Positions 1 through 10,175 are shown, counted from the first letter of the stretch. The stretch is 64,000 nt of DNA from Candidatus Arsenophonus triatominarum (GCF_001640365.1 NZ_LWMI01000016.1:310001-374000); one strand, 5' to 3'. Notes: generated from the sequence alone by a model not told the origin. Translations and numbers: made by a program.

Positions 1-199
1 TCAGCAAAATTTCATACATTTTTGGCTCGAAGTCTTTACAAAAATCATCCATCAGGCAATAAAGTTCAGTAAGATTTTCCATCATTGTTTAACAATGCTC
101 TACTCTTTAACCAGATTGTTAGAGTATTTTAACGAAATATGCGCATTCAACTATTTGAATAGCAAGACTTTCACTTTATTTCTTATCCCGAACTCAGGT
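1..199 (-). mobile_element. IS982-family element, 5' end (cut by window edge)
   Basis: Positions 1-85 on the minus strand encode the first residues of the same transposase seen at 34402-35220 (MMENLTELYCLMDDF). The terminal inverted repeat AACCTGAGTTCGGGATAAG lies, reversed, at about 181-199. The rest of the element is outside the window. It abuts an IS701-like fragment, so it probably inserted into that older element. Confidence 0.8.
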
Positions 200-204
200 T
201 AAAT

Positions 205-593
205 TAACTAAACCTATGCCAGCAATAACATCATGTTCATTACCTGAATATTGATAATGGACCATCTCTATTTTTTTACTACGTGTTTTGGCAATCAATG
301 TATCATCGGCAATTAGTACGCAAGGGCTTTTTATTGTCTATAGAAGGTTGAACTAATTGCCATAAGTCTTTAGGTCGAAAACATCTACTTTTTAGCCATC
401 GACTAATAGTGTCATGAGACAAAGGCGATAGGCTTGCTTCTGATAACGCCAAACCAGAGTATCTTACACTGCTTATTTGTAAGAATGTTTTATAGATATT
501 TTTAATGCATGGATAACCGGACAAAATACGAACACCCTAATTTTTTCTTGTTTTGAACTTTATACTTCTTTTTTGGAGATTGCGAAACTCGTG
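205..593 (-). mobile_element. IS701/IS4-like element, 5' fragment with frameshifted transposase
   Basis: The minus strand encodes the N-terminal third of the DDE-type transposase also present at 54361-55050 (SGYPCIKNIYKTFLQ, later IADDTLIAKTRSKKIEMVHYQYS). A frameshift near 340 breaks the frame. The outer end, 581-593, is the 13-bp terminal inverted repeat TGCGAAACTCGTG. The inner end is cut by the IS982 element. Family assignment rests on general resemblance of the transposase and is uncertain between IS701 and IS4-like groups. Confidence 0.7.
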
Positions 594-753
594 AACTAGA
601 GAGGGGAATATAATTAACCCTCTTTTATATATGGCGGACAAAATGCTACCGAATTGCCATTAATTATTAATAATTATTTATATCATCACTCAAACATTCA
701 ACAAAACATTTTAATAGATGAACAATTTGGGCGTTCTGTTTATAATCCATTAA

Positions 754-1788
754 AATAGTTGCTGAATAGAGACTTGCATTTTTTGTCACGCTATAGACAA
801 TAAAAAGAGGTTTAACTTAGAAAATAACGGTTTGAAATGATCAACAAAGAGCGGTTGTTACGAGATAATCGTTTATGTAAAGCAATCATTGGATTATCAG
901 TCGAAGAATTGAAAAATTTAGCCGCTGAATTTTCAGCTTGTTATTTGATTTATCGGAAAAAGAATCGAAAAGATCACGAGCGGCAGATGGGTGCAGGGCA
1001 GAAAGGATTTATCCCAACCCCATTAGATAAACTGCTTTTTATTTTATTGTATTTAAAATGTTATCCGACCTATGATTTGCAAGGACTTCTTTTTGGTTTA
1101 GATAGAACACGGGTATGTCGCTGGGTAAAAATATTATTGCCGGTTTTAGAGATGACCTTGGGGCGAGAATGTGTTTTGCCCGCTCGTCAAATTCGCTCTG
1201 CTGAGGAATTTTTTCGCGCCTTTCCTGGAGTTAAAGACGTCTTTATTGATGGGACAGAGCGACCTGTCCAAAAGCCTAAGAATCTGCGTCGGCGAAAAAA
1301 AATGTATTCGGGAAAGAAAAAACAGACCACTCGAAAAGGGCTTATTATGACTGACGAAACGAGGAAAATTGGATTTATCCCCATGATCAAAAATGGGCGC
1401 CGTCACGATAAACGCTTACTCGATAAAGTCGATATAATTCGCCATATTCCCCCTGAGGTAACCATCTGGGCCGATACCGGTTTTCAAGGTATAGATAAAC
1501 AGCATCCTAATACACAAATCCCAAAAAAAGGAACTCGAAAAAGACCTTTATCGCCTGAACAAAAACAAGAAAATAAAATAATCTCGGGCATCCGTATTAC
1601 GGTTGAACACGCCATCGCGGGTATCAAGCGCCTCGGTTGTATGACCCAAATTTTACGGAATCGTAGACCCTTTATTGATGATACCTTTTTACTCCTTAGT
1701 GCCGGTCTTTGGAATTTCCATCTCAGAACAGCCTAAAATTTACTTCAATCACCGAAATACCCTTATTTCACTATTAAGCAACATGCTT
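754..1788 (+). mobile_element. IS5-family element, complete copy 1
   Basis: The element has imperfect terminal inverted repeats: AATAGTTGCTGAATAG at the left and the complement of AAGCATGTTGCTTAATAG at the right. It carries one transposase gene. The same element is complete at 21672-22708 and 41969-43003, and truncated at 4964-5068 and 30945-31091. It ends only 22 bp before the srmB start codon, so the native srmB promoter has been displaced. Confidence 0.9.
837..1736 (+). CDS. IS5-family transposase (DDE_Tnp_4 type)
   Basis: This 299-residue protein is intact. An N-terminal helix-turn-helix region (about residues 60-110, including LDKLLFILLYLKCYPTYDLQ) is followed by a DDE catalytic core. 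Visible core landmarks are VFIDGTERPVQKP near residue 135 (first D), WADTGFQGI near 211 (second D) and ITVEHAIAGIKRL near 253 (E). The architecture matches the ISL2/IS1031-like branch of the IS5 family that uses one uninterrupted ORF. Two more copies in the window differ by one or a few residues (KKKQTT versus KKRQTT; ENKII versus ENQII), so transposition is recent and all three copies could be active. Confidence 0.92.
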   Translation: MINKERLLRDNRLCKAIIGLSVEELKNLAAEFSACYLIYRKKNRKDHERQMGAGQKGFIPTPLDKLLFILLYLKCYPTYDLQGLLFGLDRTRVCRWVKILLPVLEMTLGRECVLPARQIRSAEEFFRAFPGVKDVFIDGTERPVQKPKNLRRRKKMYSGKKKQTTRKGLIMTDETRKIGFIPMIKNGRRHDKRLLDKVDIIRHIPPEVTIWADTGFQGIDKQHPNTQIPKKGTRKRPLSPEQKQENKIISGIRITVEHAIAGIKRLGCMTQILRNRRPFIDDTFLLLSAGLWNFHLRTA

Positions 1789-1810
1789 ATTGCCTAACCA
1801 GAGGTATACA

Positions 1811-3139
1811 ATGACTGCAACCACATTTTCTGAACTTGAGTTAGACCAAAGTCTTCTCAATGCACTGGATGATAAAGGCTATGACCGCCCGACAGTCATT
1901 CAGCTTGCAACTATCCCTGCCGCTATGGAAGGACGCGATATTTTAGGTTCATCGCCCACAGGAACAGGAAAAACTGCCGCTTACTTACTGCCAGTGATCC
2001 AACATTTACTTGATTTTCCACGTAAACGATCTGGACCACCGCGTATTCTCATACTAGCGCCAACCCGTGAGCTGGCAATGCAAGTAGCTGAACAAGCAAA
2101 AGAATTAGCCAAATACACCCATCTTGATATCGCAACCATTACTGGCGGGGTATCTTATATTAACCACGCTGAAATTTTTAGTGAAAACCAAGATATTGTG
2201 GTCGCAACCACAGGACGCTTACTACAGTATATCAAAGAAGAAAATTTTGATTGTCGGGCGATCGAAACATTAATTTTAGATGAAGCCGATCGAATGCTTG
2301 ATATGGGATTTGCCAACGACATTGAAACCATTGCCGGAGAAACACGCTGGCGCAAACAAACTATGCTATTTTCAGCAACACTAGCCGGTGACGTCATTCA
2401 CGATTTTGCTAATCGATTACTGAATAATCCTTATGAAATTGATGCTGATCCTTCAAGGCGTGAACGAAAAAAGATCCAACAATACTATTATCGCGCTGAT
2501 AACCTCGAACATAAAACTGTGCTACTTTGCCATCTTTTAAAACAACCCGATGCCACTAAATCTATTATCTTTGTCCGTAAACGCGAAAGAGCACATGAGT
2601 TAGTTCAATGGTTACAGCAAGCCAAAATAAAAACCTGGTTACTTGAAGGAGAAATGGTTCAAGCAAAGCGGACTGAAGCGGTTAAACGCCTAAATAGTGG
2701 GCAAATTAACGTCTTAGTCGCGACCGATGTTGCCTCACGTGGCCTTGATATTGACGATATTAGTCACGTATTCAATTTCGACTTACCGCGTACTGCTGAT
2801 GTTTATCTGCATCGAATTGGTAGAACCGCACGCGCGGGGCGAAAGGGGATTGCAATTAGCTTAGTAGAAGCCCATGATCAACCGCTATTAGGTAAAATTA
2901 ACCGTTATCTTAAAGAACCATTAAAAATACGCGTCATTGATAGCCTTCGGCCTACCACCAAAGCACCGGCTGAAGGTTCACTACGTAAACCCAAACTATC
3001 GAAAAAAATCCAGCTAAAACGACAAGAAAAGAAAAAAATTGACCAACAAAAAAAGAAAAAAACCAAAGAACGCCATCGCGATAGTAAAAATATTGGCAAA
3101 CGTCGTAAACCATCAGTAAAGCAAACTGATAACAACTAA
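1811..3139 (+). CDS. srmB: ATP-dependent RNA helicase SrmB
   Basis: DEAD-box helicase that in E. coli assists early 50S ribosome assembly. Helicase motifs run in order: Q-motif region RPTVIQ, Walker A SPTGTGKT (about residue 50), motif Ia PTRELA, motif Ib TTGRL, DEAD box DEAD (about 155), motif III SAT, motif IV IIFVRKRER, motif V TDVASRGLDI and motif VI HRIGRTARAG. The lysine/arginine-rich C-terminal tail (about 385-442) matches SrmB, including RHRDSKNIGKRRKPS. The start at 1811 (MTATTFSELELD) matches E. coli and has GAGG eight bases upstream; an in-frame start at 1790 would overlap the end of the IS. The gene lies between an IS5 element 22 bp upstream and a truncated 192-bp-type repeat starting 7 bp after the stop, so expression may depend on a promoter in the IS end. 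Confidence 0.97.
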   Translation: MTATTFSELELDQSLLNALDDKGYDRPTVIQLATIPAAMEGRDILGSSPTGTGKTAAYLLPVIQHLLDFPRKRSGPPRILILAPTRELAMQVAEQAKELAKYTHLDIATITGGVSYINHAEIFSENQDIVVATTGRLLQYIKEENFDCRAIETLILDEADRMLDMGFANDIETIAGETRWRKQTMLFSATLAGDVIHDFANRLLNNPYEIDADPSRRERKKIQQYYYRADNLEHKTVLLCHLLKQPDATKSIIFVRKRERAHELVQWLQQAKIKTWLLEGEMVQAKRTEAVKRLNSGQINVLVATDVASRGLDIDDISHVFNFDLPRTADVYLHRIGRTARAGRKGIAISLVEAHDQPLLGKINRYLKEPLKIRVIDSLRPTTKAPAEGSLRKPKLSKKIQLKRQEKKKIDQQKKKKTKERHRDSKNIGKRRKPSVKQTDNN

Positions 3140-3145
3140 TAAACA

Positions 3146-3259
3146 CACGAGTTTCGCACAGGCATATAAAATTCCAGAAATGGCTTAAAAGCAATGGTTA
3201 GTTTGCAAGTTACTAAAACGTATAAATTTGTTTAAATTACAATAAGTTGCTTTTAATTT
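3146..3259. repeat. 192-bp non-autonomous element, left-end fragment
   Basis: It begins with the 13-bp repeat CACGAGTTTCGCA 7 bp after the srmB stop codon and matches the other copies for about 114 bp. It then stops abruptly where the sequence downstream of the integrase remnant begins. Confidence 0.85.
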
Positions 3260-3344
3260 TAAGTTTTATATAATTAAAATCATTATATATCAGACAGATA
3301 AAAAACAATTATCACTATAGTTCACTATATACTCACTGTTAATT

Positions 3345-4078
3345 TTAAATTTCAATCCAACTATTATTCCTATCATCCTGATATTTAGCTGTCATTTCTG
3401 CTGATTTATGGCCTAATAATTTACGAGTAAATTCACTTCCATTTTTTTCTGTATACAATCTGGCAGACAAACTCCTTATCTCGTGAAAAGTCGGGGGAGA
3501 TCCTTCCCATGCTAATTTAGCTTTATCCCTAAATTTCGCAAATTCGTTTGATATTCTTGTTACTGTAATCTGTTTTTTGTCTTTTGTAATAACAAAATCA
3601 GTTTCATGATTAATTTTTTCCAGAGTGTCATTTAGTCTCATAGAGACAATTTCAATATCAAGCGGAATAGCTATTTTAGTTTCAGTTTTTTGCTGAATGA
3701 CCCATAATTTCCCATCATGAATATCTTCCCATTTCAATTTTGAAATATCAGATACCCTCTGACCTGTAACTAAAGCAAGTTTCATTGCATGATTTAACCA
3801 ATGACTGTGATCGTTTATTAACTTTAAAATAATATTAAAGTCATTTAGAGACAACCTTGCTCGCTGAATTTTAATTTTTGGATTTTTTGTTTGAGATACA
3901 GGGTTAATCTTTATAATATCCGTGTAAAGAGCTTCCTTGAAAATATCATTCAAAGTTCCCCTTATTTGTTTAGCAGCCGAAGGTTTATCTTTTATTAAAT
4001 AGGAATAAATAAAGTCGCTGATTATTTTAGTAGAAATATTTTCTATCGGTGCGTCAAGAATTCCTTTTCTTATCGCTA
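3345..4078 (-). pseudogene. Tyrosine recombinase (phage integrase), N-terminus removed by IS630
   Basis: The frame is open from the IS630 insertion point to the stop at 3345. It encodes the core-binding end and the whole catalytic domain of a lambda-type integrase. Catalytic residues are visible: the first Arg in TGQRVSDISKLKW, the HxxR box HEIRSLSARLY, LLGHKS, and the nucleophile Tyr in MTAKYQDD close to the C-terminus. The frame stays open upstream of the first Met into the IS (IAIRKGILDAPIENI), showing that the insertion removed the N-terminal SAM-like domain. A diverged paralogue lies at 28769-29342, also beheaded by an IS630. It probably belonged to the prophage whose tail genes follow at 5.1-7 kb. 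Confidence 0.88.
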
Positions 4079-4961
4079 TAGCTAGGCGACTTAATTTTGA
4101 TTACAGCATATGTATTAAAAACAGGTCATCGATAGTGCATCCTGTTTCCATCTTTTTACGTTTAGCTTGAGACCATTTATGTTCTATAGGATTTAAATCT
4201 GGTGAATACACAGGCAAATATTCTATCTGGTGTCCTGCGTTTATAATTGCCTGTTCAATATTCTTACCTTTGTGAAAGCTAGCGTTGTCCATAAAAATAA
4301 CAGAATTTTCAGGAAGTTCTGGGAGCAATATTTTTGTGATCCAAACATAAAAAACATCACGGTTAATATTGCAATCAAATAATCCGATAGCAAAAAGGGT
4401 TGTTCCCAATAAAGCGCCAATAACATTTGTTCTTCCCTTAGCACCCCAGTTTTTCAGGCCAAAACAACGGTGACCTTTTGGGGAATAGCCGTGAGTTCGT
4501 GGAGTGTCATGTGAAAAACCACTTTCATCAATAAAAACAACAGATTTATCTTTTTTTTTTCATACTGTTGTCTTTTTTGCTGATGTGCCAGCCTGTCGCT
4601 TTCGTTGGTTTTTGGATGGAATAGAGTTTTTTTTATAGGTTAATCCCAGCTTTTTAAGGGATTGCCAAATAGTCTTTTTACAAACACCGAATCGCTCTGC
4701 CCGTTCCTTTTGGTAAGCATCTGGATACTGTTCCACATCTTTTGCTAAAGCATTTTTATCGAGCTTCCTCTTACGTGGCGTTGAATTTTTTGGCTCTGGT
4801 CGTTTAAGCCAACGTACTAAAGACGCTTTTCCAATACGGAATTGTTTCGCAGTTTCTCGAATTGTTAAACCTTCGGCTTTCCTTACAGATATTACTTTAC
4901 GTCGAAAATCAATTGTATAACTCATAACACACCTTGTAATCAAAATTAAGTCGCCTAGCTA
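4079..4961 (-). mobile_element. IS630-family element copy a (883 bp), frameshifted transposase
   Basis: Both ends are TAGCTAGGCGACTTAATTTT inverted repeats, flanked by a TA duplication (4077-4078 and 4962-4963). The transposase is split: the HTH part ends at 4560 (start codon 4925), and the DDE part is 4101-4409 plus upstream frame. The first poly-A run (coding strand) has 8 A, but the second, next to 4551-4560, has 10. That makes this copy two bases longer than the 881-bp norm. It interrupts the integrase on its left and abuts an IS5 remnant on its right. Confidence 0.93.
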
Positions 4962-4963
4962 TA

Positions 4964-5068
4964 CCTTTTTACTCCTTAGTGCCGGTCTTTGGAATTTCCA
5001 TCTCAGAACAGCCTAAAATTTACTTCAATCACCGAAATACCCTTATTTCACTATTAAGCAACACGCTT
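4964..5068 (+). mobile_element. IS5-family element, 3' end remnant
   Basis: This 105-bp stretch matches the end of the IS5 transposase gene (last residues LLLSAGLWNFHL region) and its right terminal repeat. The rest was lost at the IS630 junction. It fuses to the truncated phage tail gene. Confidence 0.85.
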
Positions 5069-5527
5069 AATGAAGCGATACGGTTATTAGTCACCAGCTT
5101 CCCTAAAACCGCCACGTCATTTTTACCGGAATGGGAAGCGACGTTAGGTTTACCGGATAAATGTATGACCGCACCGCCTGATACCTTACCCAAACGCCAA
5201 GGGATAGCATTAGCGAAACTATTACGGACGGGTGGTCAATCAAAAAATTATTTTATCGCGCTCGCAGCAGAGACCGATTATCAGGTGACTATTACTGAAT
5301 TTCGACAGGCGAGAGCTGGACTCTCGGCCTGTGGGCATGCGCTAAATGGTGAGGCATGGCCCTTTGTCTGGCGAATGCACGCGGGTAAAACGGTCGTATT
5401 ATCTGCCCGTGCGGGTAGGAGTTATTGCGGTGACCCGCTGCGCGCCTGGGGTGATAAACAACTGGAATGTCAGTTTAATCAGATAGCTCCTTCTCACACC
5501 ATTCTACAGGTCGGTTACGACCAATAA
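5069..5527 (+). pseudogene. Phage tail protein, YmfQ-like (DUF2313), N-terminally truncated
   Basis: The remaining 150 or so residues match the conserved core and C-terminus of the YmfQ/gp48-type baseplate-tail proteins of Mu-like and other myophages: FLPEWEATLGLP, then RRQG-like PKRQGIALAKLL, GGQSKNYFIALAAETDYQVTI and a cysteine-containing C-terminus. The beginning was removed by the IS5 remnant. A chimeric frame starting inside the IS (4979) stays open, but it is unlikely to be the native start. It precedes a tail-fibre gene by 50 bp in the expected tail-module order. Confidence 0.8.
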
Positions 5528-5577
5528 TTTTCTGTTTTTACCCTTTTTACGCTATCACGTTATGGTGAGGATTTGTT

Positions 5578-6400
5578 ATGAAAAAAATTGGGGATGTTAC
5601 CCCTACCGCAACGCAAGCGGGCGAATTCACTAATGGGAATGTCGCGGCCGGCATTGCGCCGACCATTCTGGAAGGCGAGTGGCTTAACTCATTGCAGCGA
5701 GAAGTATTGAATGTCCTGTTAAAAGCCAATATTAAACAAGACCCTGAGATTGACGACCAGCTTACCCAGGCAATTATAAAATTAGCCGGAACGGCTTTTG
5801 GTGGGAGAATAAAGCAAACCCTGGGTGATTCAAGCACAGATGTCGTGAGTCAAAAAACCTTGACCGATGAATTAAGAAAAACCTCGACAGTTGATGGGAT
5901 TTATCCGGTAGGAATTGTTGTTTGGTTTGCACGAAAACAACAATCCCAATACCTTATTTCCTAATACAAAGTGGCAATACATTGGTGAAAATAAAACCAT
6001 TCGGTTAGCGAAAGCAGATGGCTCTAATGTATTAACCACCGGTGGGTCTGACGCTATTAAGCTAACAGAAGCACAATTACCCGCTCATGGGCACGCTTTT
6101 TCAGCAACTACCAGTAGCTATGATTATGGTAATAAAAATACCAATATAACAGGTAATCATTCACATAATTTTCAGGGAATAGTACCGGATAACTGGAAAG
6201 CTGCCGGACAAAGTGGTTCTAGAAATCAATGGGAAGTTGGTACTAAAACAACCACCCAAGCCGGTAACCACGCCCATACTGTTACTCTTGGTCCACATTC
6301 ACATACGGTTTCAGGTACAACCGGAAAGATGGGAAATGGTAGCGAAATTAATATCACCAATGCTTTTGTTACTTTGATGGGTTGGTACGGAATTAGCTAA
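5578..6400 (+). pseudogene. Phage tail fibre protein, single frameshift
   Basis: The first frame (5578-5964) encodes MKKIGDVTPTATQAGEFTNG and continues to DGIYPVGIVVWFA. The second (about 5930-6400) continues with NNNPNTLFPNTKWQYIGENK and a His/Gly-rich tail-collar region (QLPAHGHAF, GNHSHNF, GNHAHTV, GPHSHTV), ending ITNAFVTLMGWYGIS. That ending is typical of P2/lambda-type side tail fibres. The frames meet at an AC/A-rich stretch near 5930-5945, where one base is missing or extra. A ribosome site (GAGG) lies upstream of 5578. If the frameshift were corrected, the protein would be about 274 residues. It probably governs receptor binding of the former phage. Confidence 0.85.
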
Positions 6401-6409
6401 GGAATAAAA

Positions 6410-6967
6410 ATGTTCAGAATTTTCAAAGCCTATAATTACACGAGTGATACCGGTGAGTTGTTTGGTTCTTGCGATGCTTACACGGATGAATTTCATAAGA
6501 TACTGCCTTTTCATACTGAGAAGAAACCGCTTGATAAAAGGCAAGGTTTTGCCGTTGTTTTTAACGAACAAAGTCAGGAATGGGAATATCAGGAAGATCA
6601 TCGAGGCTTGGTTTTGTTTGATACGAAAAACCGTCAATCTGTCACCCTTGAAAAACTGGGGAAAGTGCCGAAGAATTTGACACCATTAGCTCCTCAAAGT
6701 GAATATGATGCCTGGAACGGTGAAAAGTGTGTCAAGGATGTTGAAGCTGAAAATTTAGCAAAAAGATATAAATTGGAAGGCATCAAACAACAAAAATTAT
6801 ATGATGCCACTGGTGAAATTGCCCCTCTTCAAGATGCCATAGATTTAGATATGGCGACCGAAGAGGAGAAAAAACGACTGATAGCCTGGAAAAAATATCG
6901 TGTACTAGTTAATCGTATAGAAACATCAACTACAGATAATATAGTTTGGCCTGCAAAACCGTATTAA
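6410..6967 (+). CDS. Phage tail fibre assembly protein (Tfa/Caudo_TAP)
   Basis: This intact 185-residue protein starts 10 bp after the tail fibre stop, with AAGGA upstream. Tfa family members are chaperones that help fold and attach the fibre tip. Family features include the N-terminal beta-rich part (RGLVLFDTKNRQSVTLEKLG), the PLAPQSEYDAWNG linker, the Lys/Gln-rich helix (EAENLAKRYKLEGIKQQKL) and the C-terminal WKKYRVLVNRIETS, ending in WPAKPY. Pairing with the preceding fibre gene supports the call. It is the only intact gene of the tail module. Confidence 0.92.
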   Translation: MFRIFKAYNYTSDTGELFGSCDAYTDEFHKILPFHTEKKPLDKRQGFAVVFNEQSQEWEYQEDHRGLVLFDTKNRQSVTLEKLGKVPKNLTPLAPQSEYDAWNGEKCVKDVEAENLAKRYKLEGIKQQKLYDATGEIAPLQDAIDLDMATEEEKKRLIAWKKYRVLVNRIETSTTDNIVWPAKPY

Positions 6968-6974
6968 TATAGCC

Positions 6975-8516
6975 TTAAGGCGGTAAATCAATCGGTAATT
7001 TTGTATAATCAACAAGTTTATCGTTAAAATTAAGGACATGGTTCTGATTTTTACATTTATCATTTGAAATCATCGTACATGAATTGTCTATACGGTTATC
7101 ACCTATTCCTGACCATTGAGAGAATAGACTGAAAAAATTTAACGCACTTCTTTGAGCGGTTATATATTGTCTTTCTTTGGCGTTGTACGCAGTAATAAAT
7201 AGCGGTATTTCAAAACCTTGTTTATAACGATCTTCATGCATAAGCCTTAATTCTTCAGAATTATTTTTTCCAGAGAAACCAAGACCATGATCGGAAAAAT
7301 ACATCATAGACCATTTTGAATGACTTTCAGCTAAATATTGATGAATGGCGGCCAATAATTTGTCGGTATTTTTTATACTTTGAACATAGCATGAAATTTC
7401 TTTGTTTTTGTAAAAAGTATCATATTGACCGTTTGTTCTGCTACATGCTCTGGGGTGACTGCCCATTAAATGAATAACGATAACTTTTTTTTTGTTGAGA
7501 TGAATTTATTGCTTTAGCGATTTCAGGAAGTAATTCAGCATCGTTTGATGCTCTACTATCAGAAAAATTACCTTTTTTCAGAAAAACTGAATAATCTGCT
7601 TTTTTTCCTATAGCGGCAACGGGAGTATCGTTAAATCCTACAGCGCCCTGATTAGATAACCAATAAGTCATAAATCCTCTTTTTTTTGCTAATGAAATGA
7701 TGTTATTGGCTATTTTTGGGGGTATTGAAAGGGAATTGATAAGTGAATGCTGAGTGGTTGCTCCGGCAGAAATGTAATGCGTAAAGAGTATCCCATTAGC
7801 AGAATTCATAAAGGGTGTATTATTGATAGGAAACCCATAAGCATGCATAAAGTCGCGTCTGGCACTTTCGCCAATCACAACAACATAGGTATTGAATAAA
7901 GTGGTAACATTGCTTGGTTGAAATTCATCTTTTTCGGATATTAAACTAAAAAGTTTTTTAGTCTCTTCTTGGGCATAATAAAAATCTTTTATAAATTTAA
8001 GTTCAGGGTAACCGGTATTCAAAATATTAAAATAACCTTCATTCTTATAATCTTTTATTGGGCCATAGAGGAGAACTGAAATAAAAATACAAAAAGCGAT
8101 TATTTTTTTCTATTTGTTTTTAATTTAAATATTGTGCAAATATATCCTATTACCAAAATTAATGATGATATTAGTAATAAATAATTAGGAATACTGAAAA
8201 TAAAATCTATTGTCTCATTTAAATTTGTGTAACTTAACGATGTAGTTATTGTTAGAGAAGGAGAACCATATAAAAAGCTTACGGGAAAATAGACAGCACC
8301 AGCAAGTGAAAACATTAATATAAAAATAAAATATATTGCCCTGTAGGAATTTAATATCAATAATAGTGAAACAATACCTATCGTGTACTGTATTCTTGGA
8401 ACATACCCAAGAGCATAGTGAATTACAGAAAATAATATCAGCAGCAATGATAATTTTAGGTAAAAATCAATACTATAATTTTTTATTCTTTCTAACTTAT
8501 TTATACTTAATAGCAT
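6975..8516 (-). pseudogene. Phosphoethanolamine transferase (sulfatase family), two homopolymer frameshifts
   Basis: Three successive minus-strand frames together make a protein of about 510 residues. The first (8516-8100) has several hydrophobic membrane segments. The second (8099-about 7490) begins in IIAFCIFISVLLYGP and holds the catalytic-Thr region VVIGESARRDFMHAYGF. The third (about 7490-6975) reads KVIVIHLMGSHPRAC, then YFSDHGLGFSGKN and HEDRYKQGFEIPLF. These are signature regions of the EptA/EptB/CptA enzymes, which transfer phosphoethanolamine from phosphatidylethanolamine to lipid A or core sugars at the periplasmic face. The breaks fall in an A7 run (near 8102) and an A9 run (7486-7494), so phase variation or sequencing error are both possible. 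It overlaps the upstream glycosyltransferase by 20 bp, which implies an operon. The start at 8516 is chosen because it overlaps the preceding stop in the usual way. Confidence 0.82.
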
Positions 8517-9493
8517 GTAATCTTTTCCATAAATACTTAATATAAGCACTAAATGCTGACAAATAATTTTTCTGATATAGTGCATGTTTAAATTGATATT
8601 TCAGCAAATGGGCGCCTGTAGCGCTTTTCAATGCAATATCTTTCCAGGGAGAGGCGTTTTTAGCCACGATGAAGGCTTGTGTTGATGATGGGTTTGCCCA
8701 TTTATGCCAAGGTTTTGTATGTCCTATTATAGTGTATTAATAAATCGTTATTACATATTTCTCTTTTTTTGTTGCCTTTCATTTCATCATCAAGACTGTA
8801 AATTTTATTCCATTTTTTATCCAAGAAAACGAGTTTATCAACTAATAACAAATTAAGCGCATCTTGATCAGGAAACGGGAGTTTTTTCTTTAATAACAAA
8901 TTAATGGCCTGAGTTGATATATTTTCTTTTTGCCATTGTTGAATATTTATTAATAAAAATCCAGAGTTGAAATATTTTTCACCTGTACTACTGACATCTA
9001 TTGATTTAAATTTATTTTTTCCACCTTCCTGTATGACAGCTGCAATTTCATTATTGTGGAAAGTGATTTTAGTTAATTGACTTATATTTCCATTACAAAA
9101 GATATCTGCGTCAAGATAAAGCACTTTATTAACCTTTAAAAATAAATAGTTAACAACTATAAATCTAAAATAAATAGCATATGACCAATTTTGGGTTGTT
9201 GGTAACTTTTTTATTTCATCACATTTAAGAAGATATATTGTTATTTTGGTATTATATTGTTTAGCTAACTGTGAGAACAAACTTTTTTGTTTATTATCAA
9301 AAAAATCAGTAAAAATATGGAAATGAAAATTCATATTTTTGTTATGCATTAGTATCGAGGCGATAGAGACTCCAGTACCAAATAGAAAGTTTTTGTCTAC
9401 TCCATAAGCAATGTTAAATACATCATCTGAATAACGTAATTTCTCATTTTCTAAATTAATAACTTTTGTTACTAATTTATCAATTTCTAACAT
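8497..9493 (-). pseudogene. GT8-family LPS glycosyltransferase (WaaJ/WaaI-like), one frameshift
   Basis: The N-terminal three quarters (9493-about 8715) encode a GT8 fold: NIAYGVDKNFLFGTGVSIASI near the N-terminus, the nucleotide/metal-binding DxD in VLYLDADIFC, then KYFNSGFLLINIQQW and FPDQDALNLLL. After LLIHY the frame breaks at about 8715. It resumes as IGHTKPWHKWANPSS and AFIVAKNASPWKDIALKSA, ending at 8497, as in E. coli WaaJ/WaaI core glucosyl- or galactosyltransferases. The start at 9493 (MLEIDKLVTK) has GAGGA just upstream; an upstream Met at 9529 has no such site. It is followed by, and overlaps, the phosphoethanolamine transferase. The donor and acceptor sugars cannot be told from sequence. 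Confidence 0.82.
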
Positions 9494-9589
9494 ATTTTCC
9501 TCAGGCACATTTACAAGTGACTCAATCATAGAAGCATAATATTAGCAGCGTTGGGGGAAGTTGTTAACCTTAGTGAATTACTATCCCTA

Positions 9590-9760
9590 CCTATACAAAA
9601 ATGATCCACTTAGCAATGTAAAACTAATGCATCAAGAGTAAAAATGGCCGTTTTAAGATACGGCTGATCATGACATTGGAGATCAAAGTAGAGATTTCTG
9701 TTTTACATCGCCAGGAATGCCTATACGTTCGATTGAGCGATGGCTTTAAAAAAACCGGTT
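9590..9760 (+). pseudogene. Probable IS21-family remnant (start of istA)
   Basis: The end-like motif AAAAATGATCCACTT is followed at about 9672 by MTLEIKVEISVLHRQ and, after a one-base shift, MPIRSIERWL. This resembles the first 25 residues of IstA transposases. Nothing else of the element is recognisable. From here to 10001 I see no gene, only short interrupted frames. Confidence 0.4.
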
Positions 9761-10001
9761 TTACTACGTTGCTAAAGCGATTTTTAAGCAACAACCCTTA
9801 TTAATGCATTCTTTTTTTCACATTAGGCAGATCAACATAATGGTCTGCTGAATTCAAAGATACAAGGATGCCAAGTTAAATAGATTGATAGCGACAGACT
9901 AACTCTCCTTCATCACATCACCACAAAGCCCATTCCTATGATTCACCGACTACTCACTGTTATGACCAATAGTGAAGCAGCTTAAAAAGAGGTTTATAAA
10001 A

Positions 10002-10175
10002 ATGGCAACCCGTTATATCGGACTTAAAGAAATGTGTCAATTAACCGGTAAGAGTCACCCTACACTTTGGAGAATGTGGGCAAAAAAGAAAGACTTTCCT
10101 GCTCCACAAAAAAGTAGAAGCGGTACTTTCTTAGGCTGGCCTGAAAAAGATTATGAAGAATGGGTTGACTCCTAA
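10002..10175 (+). CDS. AlpA-family prophage regulator
   Basis: This 57-residue protein consists of one winged-helix/MerR-like DNA-binding domain: YIGLKEMCQLTGKSHPTLWRM (helix-turn-helix), DFPAPQKS and LGWPEKDYEEWVDS. That is the standard AlpA layout. AlpA proteins activate excisionase or integrase genes of P4-like and CP4-57-like elements. The start at 10002 has GAGG ten bases upstream. An in-frame extension to 9972 has no ribosome site. It lies 77 bp from a tRNA-derived attachment sequence and 260 bp from a P4-type integrase, which is consistent with a cryptic satellite phage. Confidence 0.88.
   Translation: MATRYIGLKEMCQLTGKSHPTLWRMWAKKKDFPAPQKSRSGTFLGWPEKDYEEWVDS

Noticed and set aside
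1146..1406. Minus-strand ORFs inside the IS5 transposases (also at 22056 and 42351)
   Set aside because: They are antisense frames of a strongly conserved transposase gene and occur identically in every copy.
4979..5527. A genuine 182-residue protein starting in the IS5 remnant
   Set aside because: The first 30 residues are an out-of-frame reading of IS5 sequence fused by chance to a truncated YmfQ-like tail gene.
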